A DNA stretch of 5,592 bases, taken from Caldifarciminota bacterium (lineage in GTDB: Bacteria > Hydrothermota > Tepidihabitantia > Tepidihabitantales > JAOUPE01). Under the pieces are notes generated by a model. That model saw only the letters and a program-made list of their open reading frames with translations, was not told the DNA's origin and searched no databases. Of this stretch, positions 1 to 5,579 are shown one piece after another (within the stretch, counting starts at the first letter, position 1; every line of letters begins with the position of its first letter). Made by a program: the position numbers and the translations under genes. The stretch lies in NCBI GenBank assembly GCA_029880025.1, contig JAOUPE010000116.1, forward strand, positions 1 to 5,592, written 5' to 3'.

Positions 1-1065
1 TCGTGTTTTCTCGTACAATTCTCGAAGATTTTTAACTTCATTAGCTCGAAAACCATATTTTACTGCATCATAACGGGCAAGATTGGAGGAAACTTCTGCC
101 ATATTGATTAGATAATAAGCAGAAATAGCGTATTGAGTGTGCGGCAAAGATACTTCTTTTACTTTGACGCAATCCGGAGTAATTGTGCCTATCATATTTT
201 GAACTGCCTTTTCAACACCAGGGTCTAATCCAGCAACGAAATATTCCTTAGGAATGCCGACTCTGATTTCTTTTATACTTTTAGCAAAATCCAAAATTCC
301 GTTTAACGGTTCATTAACCGAAGTCGAGTCACATGAGTCCCAGCCACCGACAACTGAGAGTAAAATTGCACAATCTTCAACTGTCCTGCCAAATTGACCA
401 ATCTGGTCCAAAGAGGATGCAAAAGCCACTAATCCATATCGTGAAACTCTACCATAGGTTGGCTTTATACCTACGACACCACATAATGCAGCAGGTTGTC
501 GTACCGAACCACCGGTATCAGACCCTAATGCAGCAATCGCACCGCCATAGGCAACCACTGCCGCCGAACCGCCACTCGAGCCGCCGGGAACTAATTCTGG
601 GTTATAGGGATTAGAGACTGGTCCATAAAAAGAGGTCTCATTTGAAGAACCCATGGCAAACTCATCAAGATTAGTTTTACCGATGATTATCGCATCACTC
701 TCCTTCAATCGTTTAATTACAGTTGCATCATATGGTGCGATGAAATTGGAAAGAATTTTTGAACCGCAGGTTGTCAAGGCATCCTTCACACAGATAATAT
801 CCTTAATTGCGATTGGAATACCGGTAAGTAGCGGTAAACCATCAAACTCTTTGATGCGCTGGTCTAATTTTTTTGCCTGCGCTATGGCTTGGTCAATGAA
901 TAAAGAAATATAACCATTTATTGTCTTCTCTTTTTCATTGATTCGATTTACCACCGAATTTGTTATATCAGAAAAAGAGATTGTGCGCTTTTGTAAAAGA
1001 TTTCTCAGTTCGGTAATTGAAAGGTCACAAAGTTGACCTTGGTTAAAACTTTGAGTCTCAGGCAT
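1..1065 (-). CDS. gatA: Glu-tRNA(Gln)/Asp-tRNA(Asn) amidotransferase subunit A, 3' end cut by window
   Basis: GatA is the cytoplasmic amidase subunit of GatCAB. It releases ammonia from glutamine for conversion of Glu-tRNA(Gln) or Asp-tRNA(Asn) to the amide form. I translated 355 codons from the ATG at 1065 to the window edge without a stop. The amidase-signature family is unmistakable: GIPIAIKD with catalytic K88, GGSSGGSAA at 161-169 with S163, and GSDTGGSVRQPA at 181-192 with nucleophile S187. The K-to-S (75) and S-to-S (24) spacings match the family's Ser-Ser-Lys triad. GatA is usually about 480-490 residues, so roughly 130 C-terminal residues lie outside the window. The gene starts 11 bp after gatC. 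No good Shine-Dalgarno precedes the ATG (the upstream sequence is GAATTGTTAAGA), so translation may be coupled to gatC. Identity is near certain; the tRNA substrate cannot be told from here. Confidence 0.98.
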   Translation of the reverse strand, partial: MPETQSFNQGQLCDLSITELRNLLQKRTISFSDITNSVVNRINEKEKTINGYISLFIDQAIAQAKKLDQRIKEFDGLPLLTGIPIAIKDIICVKDALTTCGSKILSNFIAPYDATVIKRLKESDAIIIGKTNLDEFAMGSSNETSFYGPVSNPYNPELVPGGSSGGSAAVVAYGGAIAALGSDTGGSVRQPAALCGVVGIKPTYGRVSRYGLVAFASSLDQIGQFGRTVEDCAILLSVVGGWDSCDSTSVNEPLNGILDFAKSIKEIRVGIPKEYFVAGLDPGVEKAVQNMIGTITPDCVKVKEVSLPHTQYAISAYYLINMAEVSSNLARYDAVKYGFRANEVKNLRELYEKTR

Positions 1066-1076
1066 TCTTAACAATT

Positions 1077-1367
1077 CTATTCTGAGAGGGCATCAAGGAT
1101 TATTGGCACAAAAAATTGACCAAATTTGACCCAGGGCATTTTAGTTAAAACATCATCTGAGCATTCAATCTTTTCATCCCGACGCCTTGGGCAAGTGATT
1201 TTAACCACATGGCTGGTTGGTTCGACATCTTTTAAATTTAACGATTTGAGATTGGCAAAATAATCGACAATTTCGGTTAGTTGTAAACCAAATAATTTAA
1301 TTTCGGTTTCGTTTAAACCAATCCTGGCTAATCGGACCGTCTTTTCCAGTTCTTTTTGCTCAAGCAC
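1077..1367 (-). CDS. gatC: Glu-tRNA(Gln)/Asp-tRNA(Asn) amidotransferase subunit C
   Basis: GatC is the small subunit that wraps around GatA and stabilises its contact with GatB. The 96-residue length is typical. Family features are visible in order: an N-terminal helix VRLARIGL with E20 and E22, the central LNLKDVEPTSHV (about 43-54) with the characteristic D..V.PT.H, an RRRDE segment (about 61-65), and a C-terminal VPIIL (87-91) that contacts the amidase. The start codon is GTG at 1367, supported by AGGA at 1378-1375 with a 7-nt spacer. It lies directly upstream of gatA (11-bp gap), giving a gatC-gatA order. Only about 24 nt separate the GTG from the U-tract of the preceding terminator, so its promoter must overlap that terminator or it depends on read-through. 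Confidence 0.96.
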   Translation of the reverse strand: MLEQKELEKTVRLARIGLNETEIKLFGLQLTEIVDYFANLKSLNLKDVEPTSHVVKITCPRRRDEKIECSDDVLTKMPWVKFGQFFVPIILDALSE

Positions 1368-1373
1368 TGCCTT

Positions 1374-1401
1374 ATCCTATTCAAGTGACTAAAAAAGTCA
1401 A
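1374..1401 (-). promoter_or_regulatory. Candidate sigma70 promoter for gatCA, overlapping a terminator
   Basis: On the minus strand, TTGACT (1401-1396) and TAGGAT (1379-1374) are separated by 16 bp. The -35 matches consensus at 5/6 and the -10 at 4/6. The predicted start point is at or within a few bases of the gatC GTG, which would make the mRNA leaderless or nearly so. The -35 lies in the foot of the upstream terminator hairpin and its U-tract. The AGGA that could serve as gatC's ribosome site falls inside the -10, so the two readings compete. The -35 and spacer resemble the tRNA-Ala promoter in this window. Confidence 0.3.
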
Positions 1402-1427
1402 GCCCCCTTGAATTTCAAGGGGGCTTG
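1391..1427 (-). terminator. Intrinsic terminator after the lipoprotein gene
   Basis: A perfect 12-bp stem (1427-1416 with 1410-1399) contains five consecutive G-C pairs and closes a 5-nt loop. After two bases it is followed by six T residues on the minus strand (1396-1391). It begins 17 nt after the stop codon of the 639-residue gene, as expected for the end of that transcript. In the plus direction no T-run follows the stem, so it works one way only. Confidence 0.92.
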
Positions 1428-1443
1428 GAGATGTATTTCAGAT

Positions 1444-3363
1444 TTATCGTCCAGGCGTGTAATTTTTATTACCTGAGTGATTACGGTCGTGCTGGAACAT
1501 TGGCCAGGGTTCCCCGGTCGCAGGTCCTCCTCCAGTTCCGCGTCCTTGTAGTTTATATAAGCCATACTCAAACTCACCACCAGCTACATAGATATCGCCA
1601 TCCGAACCGATAACCGGTGAAGGAATCATTTCTTCTCTCTTGCGACCGAATTTCTTCACTTTAGATTTTGCTGCATACGGTAACATAGTTTCCCAGCGAA
1701 CCTTACCATCAATACCGATGCAAAATACCGATTGTTCTTCAGTCATTATATAAAAATAATCGTCAAGGGCAAAAGCTGGCGTAGATGATAAGGTCGGTGC
1801 TGCTCCACTGGCATCAAGCTGAAGTGGGAAGCCTAATTTAGCCGAACCGGTTGCAGTGTTGACCGCATGTACCTTTCCACCCTCGTCACCAAAATAAACA
1901 TAACTTTTGTATATCACCGGTGAAGAAGCAACATTTTCTCCTACCTCGTAGGACCATTTTATTATACTGTCTTTGCTTAGTGCGACCATGTAACCATTTA
2001 TAGAAGGATTCGCCCCAAAATATACTGTATTGTCGACATCAACTGCTCCACTGGTTGGTATTGGACCGGCAAGTCTCTTCTTCCAGATAAATTGACCATT
2101 GCTGGCATTAAGCTTATGCACATAGCCTGAATCGTCACCGATATAAAGATTATTTTCTCCATCAATGATTGGCGCGGTTACAAGGTCAACACCGGTTCGA
2201 TAATAACGCCAGGCTACAGAAACAGAACCAACCCCCTTATTAAGAGCATAAAGTGTATCTTCATCGTCGTTTAGAACGTAAATATGGGAACCAATTGCGG
2301 CTGCGGTAAATGACCAGCCCGCAAGACTCTCAACCGGAACATCTGGACCCGGGTAAACCCATTCCCTACGACCACCTATACCCAAGCAGTAAAAATAACC
2401 TTGGTCATTAGCCATATACCATAGTCCATTGCTGATATCAACTGCCGGTGAATTCCCCCAAGGTTCTTCATCTTCAGGGTCCTCGGTATAATGACGTATT
2501 TTTTGCTCTTGACGCATCGTAGCCGCATCAATGATATAGGCATAACCATACTCAGAACCAATAAAGAGTTTTTCTTTAGCCTCGATAGTAGCGATTGCCG
2601 GTGAAGAGTGAATTTCCGATGTATCCTCAAGCCCCATAGCATGAAAGACGCCCTTGATATAACCTTCATCCAAAACTTCAAAGTTAAGCGTTTCTGAAGA
2701 TATCGATTGCGAGCCCTTTATATCCTTAGCTATTGCCCAGACTTTTTGTGTTCCAGCTCTCTTAAAGGTTCCTTCTCCATATATTGTATCACCGCTGGGA
2801 CGATACGGACTCCAGCCGCCAGGTCCAGAGAAATTAAATCTTATTGAAACGCTGTCTCCCTGCTCGTCGACCGCTCTTGCCTTGAAGATTTGTCGAGTTT
2901 CTTTTGCTCCCTTTTCATTTTTTTGGAAAATTTCTGGCCGGTTAGGTTCGTCATTGTAGATTACTCTTACTGTAATCGGCACCGACCAGTTATTCTGAAT
3001 CTTACCTTTTTCATCTTTGGCTGAGGCTTTTATTTCAAAATTTTTGAACACCGGTGTATTGGGCGGCGCCCATTTTTGATAAAGATGAGAAACTGGGACC
3101 GTATCCCCACTGGTAAAAGGTTCTTCTTCTGGGTCACTGGGAAATGTATCGATGACACCATCGCCCCAATCCATAATGTAATAAACTCCATGCTTGTTCG
3201 GGTCAACCGTTGATACCAGGAGTACGTATTCGGCTCGGGTATAGGTAGATTCCGCATATTGAACTATAACAGGAACATCAGGTGGTTTATTAGGACAACC
3301 TGTGGTAAAGATTAGCACAAATAGCAGTAATACAGCTAAGGCTCCGATTTCTTTCAGTTTCAT
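1444..3363 (-). CDS. Secreted lipoprotein with PKD-like domains and an eight-repeat PQQ-type beta-propeller
   Basis: The predicted exported lipoprotein has 639 residues. Residues 1-22 form a lipoprotein signal peptide (K2, K4, hydrophobic core 6-19) ending in TTGC, so C23 is the likely lipidated residue. Residues about 28-137 form a PKD-like domain with the hallmark DWGDG (65-69). Residues about 140-232 form a second Ig-like domain. Residues about 247-607 hold eight propeller repeats of the type SSPAI...LFIGSEYGYAYIIDA, starting near 252, 303, 352, 396, 437, 479, 527 and 580. The end carries WPMFQHDRNHSG (620-631), a motif that recurs in bacterial PQQ-repeat proteins. The ATG has a perfect AGGAGG (3373-3368) with a short 4-nt spacer. 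It lies 49 bp after the 370-residue gene with no terminator between, so the two are probably co-transcribed. No catalytic residues can be assigned. A binding or scaffold role is inferred, as is outer-surface location; it could also be a BamB-like assembly factor, but the PKD domains argue against that. Confidence 0.9.
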   Translation of the reverse strand: MKLKEIGALAVLLLFVLIFTTGCPNKPPDVPVIVQYAESTYTRAEYVLLVSTVDPNKHGVYYIMDWGDGVIDTFPSDPEEEPFTSGDTVPVSHLYQKWAPPNTPVFKNFEIKASAKDEKGKIQNNWSVPITVRVIYNDEPNRPEIFQKNEKGAKETRQIFKARAVDEQGDSVSIRFNFSGPGGWSPYRPSGDTIYGEGTFKRAGTQKVWAIAKDIKGSQSISSETLNFEVLDEGYIKGVFHAMGLEDTSEIHSSPAIATIEAKEKLFIGSEYGYAYIIDAATMRQEQKIRHYTEDPEDEEPWGNSPAVDISNGLWYMANDQGYFYCLGIGGRREWVYPGPDVPVESLAGWSFTAAAIGSHIYVLNDDEDTLYALNKGVGSVSVAWRYYRTGVDLVTAPIIDGENNLYIGDDSGYVHKLNASNGQFIWKKRLAGPIPTSGAVDVDNTVYFGANPSINGYMVALSKDSIIKWSYEVGENVASSPVIYKSYVYFGDEGGKVHAVNTATGSAKLGFPLQLDASGAAPTLSSTPAFALDDYFYIMTEEQSVFCIGIDGKVRWETMLPYAAKSKVKKFGRKREEMIPSPVIGSDGDIYVAGGEFEYGLYKLQGRGTGGGPATGEPWPMFQHDRNHSGNKNYTPGR

Positions 3364-3412
3364 TATACCTCCTAAGTTTTAATTATAATAAATTAAATTT
3401 AACAACCGCTTT

Positions 3413-4525
3413 CTATTTATCCACTACCACCGGACCATGGAAGATTCCTTTTTCTGGTACCCTTGACCCATTGCCATGGCCATCCTCAGCGTAGAAATAG
3501 TAGCGGTGACTGTTTCCGGCAAATTGTTTGGTTCGAAAGTAATATATTCCTTTGTGCTTCGAGCCGGTTTTAAGTCGCATCTTATGGACATTATCATTCA
3601 CCACACAGTGAACAAAGGCAGGCAAGTCACCGTCTTCGTCCTCATAAGTTATATAATAACTGTAAGCCATTTTCGGAGTACCGATTTCAGGTTCAACCCG
3701 AGGGTCTAAAAGCTTGGGCGGATGGTTAGAACTAAGGGTAATATCTGGTCCTTGGATAAAACCATCTTCGGGCAGATATACACAAAAACCATCGGCGTCA
3801 ATCGCTCGGAAAAAGAAGCCGTGACGTTCTGGACTGCTCTGTTCATTTTCGTACTGGTAAGCACGCAAGGCTTCCTCCGAGAAATTATGTACCGTCATAT
3901 AAAAACCATTATTTGGTTTTCCCTTTTGCAATTTCATTGGGATTTTAATGCCGTCAACAAAAACTGCAATCTCTTTGGGTGGACGATTAGGAGTTTCATA
4001 GTATTCAGGGTCATAATACCATACCGAATAAACATAATAGTCATTTTCCGAACCCTGCTGAAGTTGAACACCGCCATCAGCCAGTCTTGGTGCCCGATTA
4101 TAGGGACGCCGGATGCCAACGAATGGTGCTTTGATTTCGCCATAACGAGGTACCCGGTCGTATTTACCTTTCCCGTCATCAGCATAGAAGTAATAGCTGT
4201 GTTCACCATAAGGTAAACTGATTATGGTTCGATAAAGTGCTTCATACGGTTCTAATCCTTGGTGCGCTTTTTTTAATATTTTAACTAAGTTTAACGGATA
4301 AAAAGTTTTATCCACGTAAATCGCAATGTTGGTTGGGATATCACCATCCGGGTCAGAATATACGGCGTGGGCAATATATTGGTCACGAATTTTACCGCGG
4401 TACGGGTGAAATTCGACATCAATAAGACTCGGTTTACGATTCTTCTCTAACGCGTAGGAAAAGGATGCAGAAAGTCCGACGAGAATCAAAATCAGGATTT
4501 TGAAGAGTAAATTGATTCTCTTCAT
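3413..4525 (-). CDS. Secreted protein of three tandem Ig-like repeats, function unknown
   Basis: I do not recognise a named family for these 370 residues. Residues 1-25 form a signal peptide (MKR, hydrophobic 5-18, S-Y-A cleavage site before L26). The rest is three repeats of about 110 residues: about 31-137, 144-262 and 268-370. Repeats 1 and 3 share an acidic motif (SDPDGDIP at 57-64; EDEDGDLP at 295-302), a central strand, and a closing motif (HSYYFYADDGKG at 109-120 with RVP; HRYYFYAEDGHG at 340-351 with RVP). Repeat 2 keeps the layout but is divergent (YDPEYYETP at 171-179; HGFFFRAIDADG at 235-246). The acidic loops suggest calcium-stabilised beta-sandwich domains, by analogy only. The ATG has AGGAGG (4536-4531) with a 5-nt spacer. 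It is the likely first large gene of an operon with the downstream lipoprotein. No anchor or membrane segment follows the signal peptide. Confidence 0.88.
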   Translation of the reverse strand: MKRINLLFKILILILVGLSASFSYALEKNRKPSLIDVEFHPYRGKIRDQYIAHAVYSDPDGDIPTNIAIYVDKTFYPLNLVKILKKAHQGLEPYEALYRTIISLPYGEHSYYFYADDGKGKYDRVPRYGEIKAPFVGIRRPYNRAPRLADGGVQLQQGSENDYYVYSVWYYDPEYYETPNRPPKEIAVFVDGIKIPMKLQKGKPNNGFYMTVHNFSEEALRAYQYENEQSSPERHGFFFRAIDADGFCVYLPEDGFIQGPDITLSSNHPPKLLDPRVEPEIGTPKMAYSYYITYEDEDGDLPAFVHCVVNDNVHKMRLKTGSKHKGIYYFRTKQFAGNSHRYYFYAEDGHGNGSRVPEKGIFHGPVVVDK

Positions 4526-4608
4526 TAACTCCTCCTTTCACTTAATCGATGACAATGATAAAAAAAGTACTTGTTGAATTGTATATTGTTACAGAATTTA
4601 TGAGCCAT
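4525..4608 (-). CDS. Candidate 27-residue leader ORF coupled to the secreted-repeat gene
   Basis: An ATG at 4608-4606 is preceded by GAGGA (4618-4614) with a 5-nt spacer. The frame runs 27 codons to a TAA whose last A is the first base of the next gene's ATG (TAATG overlap), the classic arrangement for translational coupling. The peptide is unusual, with an aromatic and histidine-rich stretch YFFYHCH near residues 14-20. Its last codons include the AGGAGG of the downstream gene. No homologue is recognised, and a chance ORF in an AT-rich leader remains possible. It is shorter than most gene callers accept. Confidence 0.3.
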   Translation of the reverse strand: MAHKFCNNIQFNKYFFYHCHRLSERRS

Positions 4609-4649
4609 TCTTTTCCTCTTTTCCTGCTCCAGGTTTAATTAAAGTTAAT

Positions 4650-4716
4650 AAAAAAATAAATGCTTAAACATCAAAGTCGCTGCAGTGAACAGAAAACGAA
4701 ACTGTGTTAAGCATTT
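4650..4716 (-). terminator. Terminator-like stem with U7 ending the candidate ncRNA
   Basis: On the minus strand AAATGCTTAA (4716-4707) pairs perfectly with TTAAGCATTT (4667-4658). The stem extends by two more pairs across a one-base bulge. It is followed by one A and then seven T (4656-4650). The loop is long (about 34 nt) and contains a CAGT/ACTG inner pairing, so the stem is less compact than the terminator at 1391-1427. It lies about 125 nt before the next large gene and may therefore act as an attenuator. Confidence 0.6.
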
Positions 4717-4874
4717 TCATCTCGTTTTTAGAGACACCCTCTCAGTAATCTAATTGATATGGCTCGGTAGTTGTATCGTGTCGGAATATAAAAAAATTGC
4801 CCACTGTTACTTCCTGTCCACCCGAGACTAAGCCGTGAACGCACTTTAGTTTGCGTAACGGTATACATTAGTTC
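4650..4874 (-). ncRNA. Candidate structured non-coding RNA or long 5' leader
   Basis: This gene-free stretch is bounded by a near-consensus promoter and a U7 terminator-like stem, giving an RNA of about 225 nt. By hand it folds as a three-way junction. The closing stem is CUAAU (4871-4867) with AUUAG (4754-4750) plus AUA/UAU (4864-4862 with 4759-4757). Hairpin 1 is CCGU-ACGCA (4861-4852) with UGCGU-ACGG (4843-4833). Hairpin 2 is CUCGG-UGG (4826-4818) with CUACCGAG (4770-4763), continued by GGAA/UUCC (4814-4811 with 4786-4783). A small GAGA/UCUC hairpin (4743-4731) and the terminal stem follow. I compared it by eye with tmRNA, 4.5S SRP RNA, RNase P RNA, 6S RNA and the c-di-GMP-I riboswitch, and saw no convincing match. 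It could be a trans-acting RNA or, with read-through, the 349-nt leader of the secreted-protein operon. Confidence 0.5.
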
Positions 4875-4880
4875 CATAAC

Positions 4881-4908
4881 ATTTTATTCATGAAAAGACA
4901 TTTGTCAA
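4881..4908 (-). promoter_or_regulatory. Strong sigma70-type promoter upstream of the candidate ncRNA
   Basis: On the minus strand a perfect TTGACA (4908-4903) and TAAAAT (4886-4881, 5/6) are separated by 16 bp. This is the best promoter match in the window. The predicted start is near 4874. No sizeable gene follows for about 350 nt, which is why a structured RNA or regulated leader is suspected. Confidence 0.7.
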
Positions 4909-4986
4909 GCATTTTTTCCACTGCGTCATTGCACTCGGATGATGCTATGCGTTGTGCTGTCATTCGTAACCTTCAATTAGTAAAAA

Positions 4987-5059
4987 TGGAGGTGACCCGA
5001 TTCGAACGGGCGACCTTCTGCTTGCAAAGCAGATGCTCTCCCAACTGAGCTACACCCCC
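4987..5059 (-). tRNA. tRNA-Ala, anticodon TGC
   Basis: A complete 73-nt cloverleaf is visible. The acceptor stem GGGGGTG pairs with CACCTCC and contains G3-U70, the alanine identity pair. The D stem is GCTC/GAGC, and the anticodon stem TCTGC/GCAGA closes loop TTTGCAA with anticodon TGC at 5026-5024. The T arm GCCCG-TTCGAAT-CGGGT ends in a G-U pair (49-65). The discriminator base is A73. The 3' CCA is not encoded: the gene is followed directly by TTTTT, so CCA must be added by tRNA nucleotidyltransferase. It reads GCA and, through wobble at the first anticodon position, other alanine codons. It stands alone, with its own promoter 5' of it. Confidence 0.98.
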
Positions 5060-5074
5060 GATAAATTCATTACC

Positions 5075-5102
5075 ATTCTATCAGTTTTCTTCACAAAGTC
5101 AA
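5075..5102 (-). promoter_or_regulatory. sigma70-type promoter of tRNA-Ala
   Basis: On the minus strand TTGACT (5102-5097, 5/6) and TAGAAT (5080-5075, 5/6) are 16 bp apart. The predicted start is near 5068, leaving a 5' leader of roughly 9 nt for RNase P to remove before G1 of the tRNA at 5059. Position and strength fit a stable-RNA promoter. Confidence 0.75.
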
Positions 5103-5106
5103 GATT

Positions 5107-5165
5107 AACCGATGAATATGTTTCAAATTAAGATTGCCTCATTAGATTTCAAAGATTTATCGGTT
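5107..5165. repeat. Short inverted repeat AACCGAT...ATCGGTT
   Basis: Arms AACCGAT (5107-5113) and ATCGGTT (5159-5165) are perfect 7-bp complements 45 bp apart. A further AAT/ATT pairing lies one mismatch inward. The repeat sits between the end of the broken XRE gene and the tRNA promoter. No T-run follows on either strand, so it is not a classical terminator. Its role is unknown and chance is possible. Confidence 0.25.
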
Positions 5166-5486
5166 GAAATCACACTCTGCCTTATCTTTAGTAATATTTC
5201 TTTTTGCAACTCTTGTTTTACCAGCTTTGAATGATTTTATTAAGTGCTTTGCTTTATTATCCAAATACACCGGCTAAGGAACACTGCACGCTCTTATGTA
5301 AAGAAGGATTGTCCACACTGGTGGATTTTTACCCTACCCTTTTTTAAGTGCGAGATATAGGAATAACCAGATTTGGGCGATAACCATTCTTTCGGCTACT
5401 TCTTTCTGGAACAGACCTGCTTTTTTACAGATTTTGCCTAAAAGGTCTGCCATTTCTTTAGTGAAAACAAAGATATTTTTAGACAT
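5157..5486 (-). pseudogene. Broken XRE-family helix-turn-helix regulator
   Basis: The minus strand starts at ATG 5486 with MSKNIFVFTKEMADLLGK and then KKAGLFQKEVAERM (21-34), the first helices of an XRE/Cro-type DNA-binding domain. That frame then leaves the family pattern and stops at 5336-5334 after 50 codons. The rest of the domain continues in other frames: GYRPN just after 5385, SGYSYISHLKKGRVK from 5371, and NPPVWTILLYIRACSVP from 5327. Three one-base losses (near 5385, 5372 and the A-run 5330-5326) explain this and return to the first frame. A TAG at 5276-5274 and a possible fourth shift (AGVFG, 5275-5260) follow. The frame then runs to TAA 5159-5157. The repaired product would be about 110 residues, a normal size for a small XRE protein. 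The start codon has only a weak AAGA upstream. Sequencing error is the alternative, but four neighbouring frames are intact. Confidence 0.7.
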
Positions 5487-5551
5487 ATTTTCTTAAATTA
5501 GATACGTGTTATTTGCTATCATTCAATGCATTCGTTATGTTATTAACTGTA

Positions 5552-5579
5552 CTTATAAATCACATAAAAATAAAGCCAA
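5552..5579 (-). promoter_or_regulatory. Weak candidate promoter of the broken XRE gene
   Basis: On the minus strand TTGGCT (5579-5574, 4/6) and TATAAG (5557-5552, 5/6) are 16 bp apart, about 66 bp upstream of the pseudogene ATG. The region 5487-5592 is AT-rich, so a chance match is quite possible. I see no other gene in that stretch. Confidence 0.25.

Noticed and set aside
333..913. Plus-strand ORFs of 93 and 86 codons over the gatA region
   Set aside because: They are antisense shadows of gatA, which is unbroken and carries all catalytic motifs.
3382..3387. TATAAT on the minus strand between the two secreted-protein genes
   Set aside because: No -35 box lies at a suitable distance (the nearest TTGTTA is 12 bp away) and the spacer is simply very AT-rich.
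3476..4216. Plus-strand ORFs of 77 and 164 codons opposite the secreted-repeat gene
   Set aside because: They have no ribosome sites or domain features and mirror a well supported signal-peptide protein with internal repeats on the minus strand.
4790..4796. Internal U7 tract within the candidate ncRNA, possible second terminator
   Set aside because: No stable hairpin directly precedes it. The bases fall in the terminal loop of hairpin 2 in the proposed fold.
4833..4861. GTTACGCAAAC resembling the start of a tmRNA tag reading frame
   Set aside because: The following codons do not give an ANDENYALAA-like tag, and no tRNA-like ends flank it. The segment is explained as hairpin 1.
4868..4963. 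31-codon minus-strand ORF with AAGG six bases upstream, between tRNA-Ala and the ncRNA promoter
   Set aside because: It runs straight through the TTGACA/TAAAAT promoter and ends near the predicted start site, so a chance frame is more likely than a gene.
5113..5235. 40-codon plus-strand ORF starting ATGAATATG
   Set aside because: It has no ribosome site and lies antisense to the tail of the broken XRE gene, with a low-complexity hydrophobic product.
5312..5330. Plus-strand hairpin TCCAC-ACTG-GTGGA followed by T5, resembling a terminator
   Set aside because: The stem is only 5 bp, no plus-strand gene precedes it, and the bases are explained as coding sequence of the XRE pseudogene on the other strand.
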